Made by a program: the position numbers and the translations under genes. A stretch of DNA of 64,000 nucleotides from Mycolicibacterium komanii (GTDB lineage Bacteria > Actinomycetota > Actinomycetes > Mycobacteriales > Mycobacteriaceae). The stretch's first letter is position 1, and each line of letters begins with the position of its first letter. The notes beneath the pieces are model-generated. The model saw only the letters and a list, made by a program, of their open reading frames with translations, did not search any database and was not told where the DNA came from. This document shows, piece by piece, positions 44,171 to 53,007 of this stretch. Location: positions 1 to 64,000 of the forward strand of contig NZ_CVTA01000007.1 in the NCBI RefSeq assembly GCF_001050035.1, given 5' to 3'.

Positions 44171-45513
44171 CGGCCGGCCAGGTTCCGGCCCGCGTGGGCG
44201 ACCACCCGCGCGATCTGCCTGGGGCGCATCAGGATTGTCCCGGGATCGACGCCTTGCAGCATCCGAAGAAAGGTCTCGGACAGCGCAATGTCATTCGACG
44301 CGGCGGCCATGTAGGCGGTGACGTAAGAGTTGAGCGCCCGCTGCGGCCACGCTTTCCATCCGCTCGTCGGAAGGAAGGTGAAGTCGTTGAGCCGGTTGGC
44401 CCACCAGAAGGGTGTCAGCCGCCGAGCGACACGGCGGAAATAGTCGTGGCTCGTTGAGGCGCCGTCGGCGGCCAAGGTCTCCTGAAGACTGAGAGCCTGC
44501 AGCAACGCGGATGTCATGCCCTGTCCGTACATCGGGTTCAAACTGCACACCGCATCGCCGATAACCAACAGCCCGTGGGGAAATGAGGACAGCTTGTCGT
44601 AGCGGCGCCACACGCTGGTCGGGAACTGGCGGTGATGCGTCTCCCCCATCGGTTCGGCGGCGGCAGCGAGCGCGGTGCTGACCTCCGGCGGCACGCATTC
44701 CGCCACTGCCGCCAGCATCTCGGGCAACCGGGTCGGCAGCTGGTGTCCGGCCACGCCGATCAGCGTCACGACCATCGTGTCGTTCTCGTGGGCGAGCATC
44801 CCGACGCCTGTCGGTCGTTCCCTCGTCGGGCTGACGAAGATCACCCTGTCGCCCAGAGCGTCCGGCGCCAGACGAAACAGCTGGCTGGTATAGGTCAGTT
44901 GCACCCGATACGACCGCTCGACCGGGCGCGGAAAGCCATGCGCTGCAAGGAAGGCCGGTGTGCGTGCCGAGCGACCGGTTGCGTCGACCACGAGATCGGC
45001 GGACAGCGTCGTTTGATGGGCGCCCGCGCGGTCGACGATACGAACTCCGGTCACCGTGCGGTCGTTCAATACGGGCTCGACGACGTCGTGGCCGTCGAGG
45101 ACTTTGACATTCGACAGTGCACAAACCCGTTCGCGCACAATGGATTCCAACAATGGACGGCTAGTAGGCTGAACCGGCATGTCATCGGGCTTGGCGAGCG
45201 CCCCCGTCCGACACAACGCATGCCCGCGAACCTCGACGTACACCCCCGACAGGTCGCGGTTGTCCAAGATCGGCGCTCCGGCGTCCTGCAGCTCCTTCGT
45301 CGCTCCGGGAAACAGCTCCTCGAGAATCTTCAGGCCCAGGCTCATCAGCATGTGCACGTGGTGTCCCTGCGGCACCCCAGCTCGCTGCGACACGTCCTCG
45401 GGCAGTCTGTCCCGTTCGACCAGCGTGACCGAGTCGTAGGCATCCGACAGCACTCTCGCGGCGAGCAGACCACCCATACTCGCGCCGCACACCACGGCTT
45501 CTCGCGTCGTCAT
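44164..45513 (-). CDS. FAD-dependent monooxygenase-like flavoprotein
   Basis: A 449-aa flavoprotein from ATG at 45513 (MTTREAVVCGASMGGLL). The GxGxxG-like FAD site is CGASMGGLLAARV; a second motif, DATGRSARTPAFL, and the GD box (VIGDAVCSLNPMYGQGM) fit the p-hydroxybenzoate hydroxylase/UbiH class. It probably hydroxylates an aromatic or isoprenoid substrate. Earlier in-frame sequence is rejected because it would extend through a divergent promoter region. Confidence 0.85.
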   Translation of the reverse strand: MTTREAVVCGASMGGLLAARVLSDAYDSVTLVERDRLPEDVSQRAGVPQGHHVHMLMSLGLKILEELFPGATKELQDAGAPILDNRDLSGVYVEVRGHALCRTGALAKPDDMPVQPTSRPLLESIVRERVCALSNVKVLDGHDVVEPVLNDRTVTGVRIVDRAGAHQTTLSADLVVDATGRSARTPAFLAAHGFPRPVERSYRVQLTYTSQLFRLAPDALGDRVIFVSPTRERPTGVGMLAHENDTMVVTLIGVAGHQLPTRLPEMLAAVAECVPPEVSTALAAAAEPMGETHHRQFPTSVWRRYDKLSSFPHGLLVIGDAVCSLNPMYGQGMTSALLQALSLQETLAADGASTSHDYFRRVARRLTPFWWANRLNDFTFLPTSGWKAWPQRALNSYVTAYMAAASNDIALSETFLRMLQGVDPGTILMRPRQIARVVAHAGRNLAGRQ

Positions 45514-45647
45514 CGCGCCCCTCTTCGGCCCGGTCGTCCCCCAAACGGTGGCACACAGCGCCGTCGAGAGTGCGTTTTCAGACCAAGAGTGGGCCAGTCC
45601 GCGACCACTGAGACCCGACCGGCCGGGCGGTCTGTAGCCTGACGGCC

Positions 45648-46295
45648 GTGAATCCCTCGCGTGTGTCACTTCCCGTCGGACTGCTGGCCTGCACCGCATC
45701 GCTGGTCATGACCCTCGCCGCGTGCGGCTCTGACACGGAAGCCGCGCCGACCAGCGCGACTTCGTCGACGAGCACGTCGTCGCTGGCCGACGAGCTGGTT
45801 CCACCACCCGTCGAGACCGGCGACCCCGCGAGCGCGATGTGCCCGACGGGCGCACCGCAGCCCGGCGGCACACCGGAATGGACGCTCAATGGGGACACCG
45901 GCAGCGTGAACGTCACCGGATCCACCGACGCGGCGGCACCGCTCATCGACGTGCAGGCGCCCTTCAGCGTCACCGAGACCCAGGTGCACACGCTCAAGCC
46001 CGGCGACGGACCGGTCGTCTCCGACACGGCGAAGGTCCTGGTCTGCTACATGGGTGTCAACGGACGCGACGGGTCCGTGTTCGACAGCAGTTACGAGCGC
46101 GGCGTGCCCGTGGACTTCCCGCTCGACGGCGTCGTGCCGGGCTTCCAGAAGGCCATCGCCGGACAGAAGGTCGGGTCGACGGTCGCCGTCGCGATGACGT
46201 CAGCCGACGGCTACCCCGAAGGTCAACCCGCCGCAGGGATCCAGGCCGGCGACTCCCTCGTCTTCGCGATCAAGGTCCTCGACGCCTCGAGCTAG
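45648..46295 (+). CDS. FKBP-type peptidyl-prolyl isomerase lipoprotein
   Basis: A 215-aa lipoprotein with GTG start (MNPSRVSLPVGLL). Lipobox LAAC (Cys26), a Ser/Thr linker, then an FKBP domain (VLVCYMGVNGRDGSVFDSS and PLDGVVPGFQKAI). Folds or chaperones proteins in the periplasm. The end is palindromic with the convergent gene. Confidence 0.87.
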   Translation: MNPSRVSLPVGLLACTASLVMTLAACGSDTEAAPTSATSSTSTSSLADELVPPPVETGDPASAMCPTGAPQPGGTPEWTLNGDTGSVNVTGSTDAAAPLIDVQAPFSVTETQVHTLKPGDGPVVSDTAKVLVCYMGVNGRDGSVFDSSYERGVPVDFPLDGVVPGFQKAIAGQKVGSTVAVAMTSADGYPEGQPAAGIQAGDSLVFAIKVLDASS

Positions 46296-46306
46296 ACCGG
46301 GTGCGG

Positions 46307-46645
46307 TCAGCCGCCGCCGGTGACCGGATTCATCGACAGCGTGATGAAGGCGCCGTTCTTCCACACGCCCCAACGGCCGCCCCAACCCGAGAACCAGACG
46401 ACGGGCTCTCCGAGCCAGGTCTCCGCCGGCTTGCGCGGTGCCCATGCCGGAACCGGCTCGCCGGCCATCGGCCTCGCGGGCGGCGGAGCCACCCCCGGCG
46501 GAGGCGGAGGCGGGGGCATTTCGGCGGCCAGGGTCGGCGGAGGCGGCGGTGGAGCGGGCTGTGCGCTTGCCGGGGCGCTGAGCCCCAGCGTCGTCGCTGT
46601 CAATCCGCCCGCGATGGCAGCCAGCGTGGTCTTGGACAACCTCAT
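46307..46645 (-). CDS. Small secreted Pro-rich protein
   Basis: A 112-aa exported protein starting MRLSKTTLAAIAGG, chosen because GGAGG lies seven bases before this ATG. Signal peptide to about residue 28 (SAPASA), then a long Pro run (APPPPPPTL), and the conserved tail GWGGRWGVWKNGAFI. Pro-rich small secreted proteins are typical of mycobacteria; function unknown. Confidence 0.78.
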   Translation of the reverse strand: MRLSKTTLAAIAGGLTATTLGLSAPASAQPAPPPPPPTLAAEMPPPPPPPGVAPPPARPMAGEPVPAWAPRKPAETWLGEPVVWFSGWGGRWGVWKNGAFITLSMNPVTGGG

Positions 46646-46731
46646 GAGCATGCCTCCAGCGGTCGAGCGAATCCGATGCTTCGAATTTATAGCCTGCATT
46701 TGCTGCGGCCAAACGCGGGGCGTGTCGCCGC

Positions 46732-48315
46732 CTACTGCCGTTCGGGGCTCTCGCCGCCGTTGGACGCGTCGGGTTCCTCGGCTTCTTCTTCCGAGTCCCC
46801 GGTCGATTCCGGCTCCAACGCGACACTGCGTGTGCGCGGGATGATCTCCGTCGGCTGATCCTCGGCCGGACGCAACTGCACGACGCGGCCCACGGCACGA
46901 CGAAGCCCCGGCGGGCCTTCCTTGCGGACGAAGTCGCCGATCCGGCCGGCCCGGAAACGCAGTGGAGAGCCGATGAACTCGCCCAGCACCACCCCACTGC
47001 CGAGCGCCAGCGCGATGGCGATCGCCGACATCATCTGCCGTATCCCGTTGTCGAAGTTGCCGTCGACGGCGAAGGAGAACACCGCGCGGAACACCGCCAG
47101 GCCGGGCAGCATCGGCATGATGCCCGCGGTCGCCGTCACCAAGGCGGGCGCTTGTCTACGGATCGAGATCAGCGTGGCGACGAGGCCGACCCCGACCGCG
47201 GCGACCCCACTTGCGAAGACCTGACCGAATCCCGCGTTGCCCAGGGCGATCAGTACCCCCTCGGCGAGCCCGGCCACCAGCCCGGCGGTGAGGATGGCCC
47301 GCAACGGCGCGTAGCTCGCCACGGTCAGGCAGGCGCCCGCCAACCCCGCGCCGAACACCGCGAGCGAGATCTGCACCGCCCCGCTCGGCGCGATGAACGA
47401 CTCGGTCGCATCGACGTGCAGCGAGATCGTGACGCCGGCGATCTCGGCGATCTGCAGTCCCGCGAGGATGCCCACCACGATCCCCGACGTCAGCAGCACC
47501 GCTTCCCCGAGCCGGGCGAGCGAGGTCAGCATGTAGCCGGTCACCGCATCCTGCATCGCGCCGACGAATGTCAACCCGGACAACAACATCACGATGCCGG
47601 TGGCCACCATGACCGTCGGCCCGATGTCGGCGTAGAGGAAGGCGGCCACGGCGACCGAGGTCGCGATCGCCGCGCCCGCGGCGTGCTGGAAGAAGAACGG
47701 CGTACCGATGCGGTTCAACCGTCGGCCCACCTGGTCGATGAGTCCCGACGTCACCGCGGCCAGGATGCAGGTCAACCAGCCACCGCCGAGCAGCATCGCA
47801 ATGCCCAGCGCGAAACCGGCCCACCCGGCGGTCGCCAGCCACCGGGGATATGGATGCGGGCGTTCGGTCAACTCGTCCATCGCGTCATGCGCCTGATCGA
47901 CGGTCACGCCACCGGAGGTGATTCGCTGAACCAGCTGATCGAGTTCCCCGAGCCGCGTGTAATCCGTCGACCGGTTGTGTACGGCTCGGACGATCGTGAC
48001 GGGTGGGCTGTCGGCGGTCGGCAGCGCGGACACGATGACGGTCGTGACGAAGATGTCGACGACGCAGTCGGTCAGCCGGTAGGCCTGGGCGACGTCCTGT
48101 GCGGTCGCGACGACGTCGGCGGTACCCGATCCGGACGACAGCATCACCTCGGCCAGGCGGATGGTCAGGTCGAGCACCTTGCGGGTGTGCAGATCGCCCA
48201 TTCCGTCCGAACGCCGGCGCCGCTGACCCGCGATGGGTGCGGGGTCGCGGGGGCCGCGCAGCGCGCTTCGCAGGCTACGGCGGACGCGACCGCCTGGCGT
48301 TCGATCTAGCGGCAT
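46732..48315 (-). CDS. thrE: Threonine/serine exporter ThrE
   Basis: A 527-aa transporter starting MPLDRTPGGRVRRSL. The N-terminal helical segment VLDLTIRLAEVMLSSGSGTA is a ThrE hallmark, followed by about ten transmembrane spans and an acidic C-terminal tail (RTRSVALEPESTGDSEEE). The start at 48315 is supported by the conserved N-terminal basic stretch in ThrE proteins. Exports threonine or serine. Overlaps the membrane-protein gene by ten bases. Confidence 0.9.
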   Translation of the reverse strand: MPLDRTPGGRVRRSLRSALRGPRDPAPIAGQRRRRSDGMGDLHTRKVLDLTIRLAEVMLSSGSGTADVVATAQDVAQAYRLTDCVVDIFVTTVIVSALPTADSPPVTIVRAVHNRSTDYTRLGELDQLVQRITSGGVTVDQAHDAMDELTERPHPYPRWLATAGWAGFALGIAMLLGGGWLTCILAAVTSGLIDQVGRRLNRIGTPFFFQHAAGAAIATSVAVAAFLYADIGPTVMVATGIVMLLSGLTFVGAMQDAVTGYMLTSLARLGEAVLLTSGIVVGILAGLQIAEIAGVTISLHVDATESFIAPSGAVQISLAVFGAGLAGACLTVASYAPLRAILTAGLVAGLAEGVLIALGNAGFGQVFASGVAAVGVGLVATLISIRRQAPALVTATAGIMPMLPGLAVFRAVFSFAVDGNFDNGIRQMMSAIAIALALGSGVVLGEFIGSPLRFRAGRIGDFVRKEGPPGLRRAVGRVVQLRPAEDQPTEIIPRTRSVALEPESTGDSEEEAEEPDASNGGESPERQ

Positions 48316-48824
48316 CGATGTGAACGATACTGACGTGCGCGCACAGCGGCCCAGGCGGCTAATCCCGCTGCGGCGCCCGACAAGATGTGCCACGCGCCGT
48401 GGTACTGCCACAAACTGTCGGGCCGGCACAGCGCCGAACCCGTACGCCCCGCGGCGTAGGCGGCGATCCCGAGCCCGAAGATTCCGGCCGCGACGACCAC
48501 CACCGTCCGCCGCTGTCGCGCGCCTTGGATGACGGCGACCACGCACGCCGCAGCCAGCACGACGATGGGCCAATCGTGAACCGGGCCCGCCCACGGCGGC
48601 TGCGGTCCGTGATAGAGGAAGCTGCCGAAACCGACGGCGACGAGTGCGGCTCCCACAGCCCCGGCCGCCAATCCCCTTCCCCGCAACGCGCAGCACAGCG
48701 CGGCGAACCCGGCGCTGACGTACATCAGGCTGGTGAGCGCGAGCACGGGCTGGGCCAGGAACGCGTCACCGATGCGTTCGCAATCCGAGCCCCCGATCGC
48801 CGCGGCCACGGTCCAGTCCTGCAT
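48306..48824 (-). CDS. CREST-like small membrane protein
   Basis: A 172-aa membrane protein starting MQDWTVAAAIGGSDCERI. About five hydrophobic spans and motifs SFLYHGPQPPWAG, HDWPIV and YHGAWHILSG; the paired Asp/His spacing recalls the CREST superfamily (alkaline ceramidase, PAQR, Per1). An enzymatic role on lipids is possible but unproven. Co-oriented with and overlapping thrE. Confidence 0.65.
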   Translation of the reverse strand: MQDWTVAAAIGGSDCERIGDAFLAQPVLALTSLMYVSAGFAALCCALRGRGLAAGAVGAALVAVGFGSFLYHGPQPPWAGPVHDWPIVVLAAACVVAVIQGARQRRTVVVVAAGIFGLGIAAYAAGRTGSALCRPDSLWQYHGAWHILSGAAAGLAAWAAVRARQYRSHRCR

Positions 48825-48995
48825 GCGAACCCACGATAGCGGTGCGAGGCGCTACCGTTCGTATTCGACTGTCACACAGTGATATCGGAGTAACCGGACA
48901 GGCTCACGAGCCCGCAGAGATATGTGGCTAGATTCCGTCGGTCAATGTCCTTTTTGCCACTAGCCGATGCTGTTCGCGCCGGGCACTGTGGCGGT

Positions 48996-49703
48996 ATGGG
49001 CAATGAAGAATCGGCCACGCTGGTCGACACCGAACCACTTGCGCGCCAGTGGGATCTCCCTGACTCGCAAATATGCTCGGCGGCAATGCGATTCGTATTC
49101 GAGGTATCTCCGGAGTTCCTTGCCAACCACTGCGTTCGCAGTTACCTGTTCGCGCGGGAGATCGCGGCGGCGCAGGGGGCGCGCAGCGGCGCGGACTACG
49201 ACGACGAACTCGTCTTCCTCGCCTGCCTCCTGCACGACCTCGGCGTCACCGGCGCCGGCGAAGGCGATCAGAGGTTCGAGGTCGACGGCGCCGACGCGGC
49301 CGCGAACTTCCTTCGCCGGCACGACCTTTCGGAACAGCGGATCACCACGGTGTGGCAGGCGATCGCCCTACACACGAGCGTCGGCCTGGCGCACCGGTTC
49401 GGGCCCGAGCAGGCGGTGACGTTCAGCGGTATCGCCCTCGACATCAACGGAATGGACAAGCACCTGCTCTCCCCCGGCTTCGCCGACCGTGTCCACGTCG
49501 CATGGCCGCGCCACGATCTCGGGTACGCCATCGCCCACGCCATCGTCGGCGATGTATGCGACAACCCGATGAAGGCTCCCCCTCTGTCGTTTCCCGCACA
49601 CCTTCACGAACTGATCAACGGGTCGGCGATCACGTTCTTCGATCTGTTGGATGGTTCCGGGTGGGGCGACCGGCCGCTGCGAACCGCCGCTGTTCCGCAG
49701 TGA
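48996..49703 (+). CDS. HD-domain protein
   Basis: A 235-aa protein from ATG at 48996 (MGNEESATLVDTEP). His45 in NHCVRSYLFA, the HD pair His80-Asp81 in LACLLHDLG, and His-containing segments IALHTSV fit a metal HD hydrolase of the cyanamide-hydratase-like group. The upstream in-frame region is rejected for lack of a clear start signal. It overlaps the next gene by four bases (GTGA), so it leads a translationally coupled operon. Confidence 0.83.
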   Translation: MGNEESATLVDTEPLARQWDLPDSQICSAAMRFVFEVSPEFLANHCVRSYLFAREIAAAQGARSGADYDDELVFLACLLHDLGVTGAGEGDQRFEVDGADAAANFLRRHDLSEQRITTVWQAIALHTSVGLAHRFGPEQAVTFSGIALDINGMDKHLLSPGFADRVHVAWPRHDLGYAIAHAIVGDVCDNPMKAPPLSFPAHLHELINGSAITFFDLLDGSGWGDRPLRTAAVPQ

Positions 49704-50368
49704 CGCCGATGTATGCGCAAATCTTGTTGTTCGACGGCTTCGACCCGCTCGACGCGATCGCCCCGTTCGAGGTGCTCGTCGCGGGCAGCGACTTCGTCGG
49801 CGGTGAACTCGGCGTCGAGTTCGTCTCCGCGGAAGGCTCGCGGTCGGTGGTCAGCGGTTCGCGCGGGATGGCTTTGGACGCCACCGACCGACTCGATCCC
49901 ACCAAGCCGGGGTACGTGATCGTCCCCGGCGCGTCGGGACCGCTCGACGGTGACCCGGACGAGGTGGCCACCATCCCTGTTCTGCTCGCCCGCTTCGGCG
50001 ATACCGCGGCCGTGCCGTTGATGCGCGAAGCCTTCGCCAATCCGGACGTGACCGTCGCGACCGTCTGCGGTGGGTCACTCGCGCTGGCGATGGCCGGCCT
50101 CCTCGATGGTCGCCACGCCAACACCCATCACCTCGGCGTGGACGTTCTCGAGGCGACGGGCGCAATTCCGGTGTCGGCCAGGGTCGTCGACGATGGTGAC
50201 CTGGTGAGCGCCGGCGGGGTCACATCGGGCTTGGACCTTGCGTTGCATCTGCTCGATCGAAGTTACGGTCCGCGGATCGCGATCGCCGTCGAGGAGCTGT
50301 TCGCCTACGAGCGACGCGGCACCGTCTGGACCGAGACCGGCCGCGAGCCGAAGGCGTCGGCAACGTGA
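49700..50368 (+). CDS. DJ-1/PfpI (isonitrile-hydratase-like) family protein
   Basis: A 222-aa protein starting at GTG 49700, overlapping the HD gene stop; the ATG three codons later is the alternative. The nucleophile elbow TVCGGSLALA (Cys123) and THHLGVDVL are typical of the ThiJ/PfpI family with AraC-like N-terminal sequences but no DNA-binding domain here. Paired with the HD gene, it may convert nitrile- or isonitrile-like compounds; that is inference. Confidence 0.83.
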   Translation: MTPMYAQILLFDGFDPLDAIAPFEVLVAGSDFVGGELGVEFVSAEGSRSVVSGSRGMALDATDRLDPTKPGYVIVPGASGPLDGDPDEVATIPVLLARFGDTAAVPLMREAFANPDVTVATVCGGSLALAMAGLLDGRHANTHHLGVDVLEATGAIPVSARVVDDGDLVSAGGVTSGLDLALHLLDRSYGPRIAIAVEELFAYERRGTVWTETGREPKASAT

Positions 50369-50676
50369 GCGTGATCGGCGACTGGGACGTCAGCATCAAG
50401 ACGCCGGTCGGAACCCTTCACGTCGTGTACAGCTTCACCGACCAGCCCGGTGGGATCAGCGGCACCGCGGCGAGTGAGGCCGAGACCGTGCCGCTGGTCG
50501 ACATCGCGGTCGCAGAAAACATTGTGGGGCAACGGATCACGTGGCGGCAGGCGGTGACCAAACCGATGAGGTTGAAGCTCGACTTCGATGTTCACGTGCG
50601 GGGCGACCAGATGAGCGGTCACTCCCGTGCTGGACGGCTGCCTCGCTCGACGGTCTCCGGGGTACGACGCGACTGA
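50365..50676 (+). CDS. Small conserved-looking protein, third gene of a coupled operon
   Basis: A 103-aa protein starting MSVIGDWDVSIKTPVG at GTG 50365, overlapping the DJ-1-family stop by four bases (GTGA). A beta-rich N-terminal half and a basic C-terminal end. No family recognised; the coupling to the HD and DJ-1 genes is its main clue. Confidence 0.7.
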   Translation: MSVIGDWDVSIKTPVGTLHVVYSFTDQPGGISGTAASEAETVPLVDIAVAENIVGQRITWRQAVTKPMRLKLDFDVHVRGDQMSGHSRAGRLPRSTVSGVRRD

Positions 50677-50685
50677 CAGAACAAG

Positions 50686-50982
50686 TCAATTGTCGGGCGA
50701 CGCGACCGGCGCCTCCCACCGTCGGCGCCGCTGTTCGTCGGTCTGCTCCCACCACGGCGGCGTGCCTCGCTCGCCCAGGGCGACCTTGGCAGCCTGCACG
50801 CCTGCACGCGCAGCCCGCTCGCCGTGGGTTCCCTTGGTGCGGCGCACTTCTCGGCGCCACGCCATCAGTATCCTCGTCAACTCCGCGCGTCGATCCTCGG
50901 GTATGGCGGGATCGGTGGCGCGCCACCGGCGGCCGTTGACGACGATGAAGTGGCCGTCATCGGTCAGTTGCGGCTCACCCAT
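50686..50982 (-). CDS. Small conserved-type hypothetical protein
   Basis: A 98-aa protein starting MGEPQLTDDGHFIVVNG. It contains NGRRWRATDPAIPEDRR, and a basic, Trp-rich C-terminus (GTPPWWEQTDEQRRRRW). This looks like a recurrent mycobacterial family, but no function is known. Convergent with the 103-aa gene. Confidence 0.7.
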   Translation of the reverse strand: MGEPQLTDDGHFIVVNGRRWRATDPAIPEDRRAELTRILMAWRREVRRTKGTHGERAARAGVQAAKVALGERGTPPWWEQTDEQRRRRWEAPVASPDN

Positions 50983-51003
50983 CGGCCGATACTAGCCGCG
51001 CTC

Positions 51004-51411
51004 TCAGGGGCACGGTCCGGGGAGGAACAGTGACCAGCACCAGCCCGGCGGAAGTGGCGGTGTGAAGTTGGGCGGCGGCGGAGGCGGCGGTGGTGGCGCT
51101 TCCCCTTCGAAGATGTTCTGCGCGACGTTGCCCTGCCCGTGGTAGACGTACCAGTAGGTGTGGCACACGTTGTTGTCCCAGACCACCGGGTTCACCCGCA
51201 GGTTCCCGGTCTGCACGGGCGGATCACCCGGGCACCAGCGGCACGGTCCCGACGGATTCGAATCGGGGCATCCGGGCCACGCCTGCTCGGGCACCGGCCC
51301 ACCGGGTAGCGCCGAAGCGGTGCCCGCGACCGACCCCAGGCCTGCGCCGGCGATCGCCAACGACATCATCGCCGCGCCCAAGAATCGCTTCGGTGTACGA
51401 GGTGCTTTCAT
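51004..51411 (-). CDS. Small secreted Pro-rich protein
   Basis: A 135-aa exported protein starting MKAPRTPKRFLGAAMMS. Signal peptide to about residue 35 (TASA), several Cys, a run of proline residues near residue 110, and a Cys-containing C-terminus (GWCWSLFLPGPCP). Function unknown. Similar in type, not in sequence, to the 46307 gene. Confidence 0.78.
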   Translation of the reverse strand: MKAPRTPKRFLGAAMMSLAIAGAGLGSVAGTASALPGGPVPEQAWPGCPDSNPSGPCRWCPGDPPVQTGNLRVNPVVWDNNVCHTYWYVYHGQGNVAQNIFEGEAPPPPPPPPPNFTPPLPPGWCWSLFLPGPCP

Positions 51412-51561
51412 GTCCAGTCCTCTTACTCAGTATCGGCGCCGACAGGCGTCGTAGAGGCAAGTACACGGGAATCGGTCGGCTACCGATCCCAACTACGCGG
51501 TTTCTCCGGTTATGGGCCGGGGTATCGCTCGGCGAGACGATCACGGACTAGGAGAGAACCG

Positions 51562-51702
51562 ATGAGCTCACCCGAACAACCCTCCGGCGACGCGAACCAG
51601 GACGACAGCACGGAACAGGGCATCCCGCCGACCGCTCCTGCGTACTCGACGCCGCCACCGGAGGGGCTGCCTTCCGCCGACGACGAGGACGGGACCGAGT
51701 AG
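51562..51702 (+). CDS. Small acidic protein (46 aa)
   Basis: Not in the usual gene-size range but supported by GGAGAGAA seven bases before ATG and a complete frame ending in TAG. Product MSSPEQPSGDANQDDS..., rich in Pro, Ser, Asp and Glu, likely unstructured. A perfect-looking Shine-Dalgarno and a downstream hairpin support it being real. Function unknown. Confidence 0.55.
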   Translation: MSSPEQPSGDANQDDSTEQGIPPTAPAYSTPPPEGLPSADDEDGTE

Positions 51703-51714
51703 ACGGGGATGCCG

Positions 51715-51781
51715 CTAGTGTGCATTCAGATCGCAAATCGGGACCCTGTCAAGGGGTTTCAGCGATCTGAGCGCACACTAG
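51715..51781. repeat. 20-bp inverted repeat between convergent genes
   Basis: Arms 51715-51734 and 51762-51781 match in 18 of 20 positions, with an ACCC/GGGT pair nested in the loop. It starts 12 bases after the 46-aa gene and contains the stop codon of the opposite DUF4383 gene. Most likely a bidirectional terminator or a small palindromic element. Confidence 0.6.
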
Positions 51782-52209
51782 TCGCGTCGCAGATCGGCTA
51801 GCGAATTCCGCAGACCGCCGTCCATTCGAATCTGAATACCGGCCACCGCCAGCATCACCGCGGCAGTCACCATGTGCACCACCGCATCGGTGATGTTGTT
51901 GGGAAACGTGAACACGTACGCGACCTGGTGCGAGAAGAAGGCCCAAATGCCCGGCAGCGCCCCGGCCACCGCCGCAGCGAGCAGATACAACACCGACCAC
52001 GACTTGCGGAACGCGAACACCAGCCCCGGACCGAACAGGGCGAGCCCGGCGACGGCGTGCCACCCGTTGTAGTCCATACCGAGGATCTGCGCGGTCGGCG
52101 CTTCCGGGCCCGTCGCGAAGCTCGGCTCGACGATAAACCCGATCACCGCCTGGATGACGTGAAATGCGGCGATGACCAGCAGGCCGATCTGGGCGAAACT
52201 CCACTTCAC
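51778..52209 (-). CDS. DUF4383-type membrane protein
   Basis: A 143-aa membrane protein starting MKWSFAQIGLLVIAAF. About four hydrophobic spans and the DUF4383 pattern DYNGWHAVAGLALFGPG and HMVTAAVMLAVAGI. Function unknown. Its stop is part of an inverted repeat. Confidence 0.8.
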   Translation of the reverse strand: MKWSFAQIGLLVIAAFHVIQAVIGFIVEPSFATGPEAPTAQILGMDYNGWHAVAGLALFGPGLVFAFRKSWSVLYLLAAAVAGALPGIWAFFSHQVAYVFTFPNNITDAVVHMVTAAVMLAVAGIQIRMDGGLRNSLADLRRD

Positions 52210-52335
52210 GGATGCACCCCTCCGCGTTCGTCGACACTGTCTCCGCGAATACTACGCTCGGTAGTAGATTCTGTTAAGGGCTCAGCCGGAAATATCTGCG
52301 CGGCGACGATCGGCTCCCGCCGCTACCCTGTCCGG

Positions 52336-53004
52336 GTGTCTGAAGTGCTGTCGGTCAACATCGCGCGGGTCCGGGTCAATCCCGATGCGCCGTCGAGGAA
52401 CACGGGCATCGACAAGGTTGCCGTGTCAGACCGGGTGGCCGTGCGCGCTCCGGGACCGTTGCGCGGAGGCCTGGGCAGCGGGCTTGTCGGCGACACCATC
52501 GGGCACACGAAGCTGCACGGCGGCGACGACCAAGCGGTCTACGTCTACGCGCGAGAAGACCTCGACGAGTGGGAAAGTCGACTCGACCGCACACTGACCA
52601 ACGGCATGTTCGGCGAGAACCTCACCACCACAGACGTCGAGGTGACGCGGGCGCGCATCGGCGAACGCTGGCGCGTGGGCACCGACGGTCTGCTGCTCGA
52701 GGTCTCGGCGCCGCGCACACCCTGTCGGACGTTCGCGGCCTTTCTGCAGATCGACCGCTGGATGAAAACGTTCACCGCGGCCGCCAAACCCGGTGCGTAT
52801 CTTCGCGTTATCTCACCGGGGACGGTGGGCGCAGGCGACGAGATCGTCGTCGAGCACCGCCCCGATCACGACGTGACCGTCGAGTTGGCCTTCCGCGCAA
52901 GGATGTCCGACTCGTCGTTGCTTCCGGAATTGCTCGTCGCCGACGCGTTGTCCGCCGAACTCAAGGGATACGCACGCCGGCGCCTGTCGACCAGCGGCAA
53001 GTGA
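52336..53004 (+). CDS. MOSC domain protein
   Basis: A 222-aa protein with GTG start (MSEVLSVNIARVRVNP). MOSC domain with KLHGGDDQAVYVYARED, FGENLTTTDVEV and the conserved Cys in SAPRTPCRTFAAF. Similar to the N-terminus of the 39423 fusion protein but without the reductase. Likely a YiiM-type protein handling a molybdenum cofactor-bound sulfur reaction. Confidence 0.85.
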   Translation: MSEVLSVNIARVRVNPDAPSRNTGIDKVAVSDRVAVRAPGPLRGGLGSGLVGDTIGHTKLHGGDDQAVYVYAREDLDEWESRLDRTLTNGMFGENLTTTDVEVTRARIGERWRVGTDGLLLEVSAPRTPCRTFAAFLQIDRWMKTFTAAAKPGAYLRVISPGTVGAGDEIVVEHRPDHDVTVELAFRARMSDSSLLPELLVADALSAELKGYARRRLSTSGK

Positions 53005-53007
53005 CCG

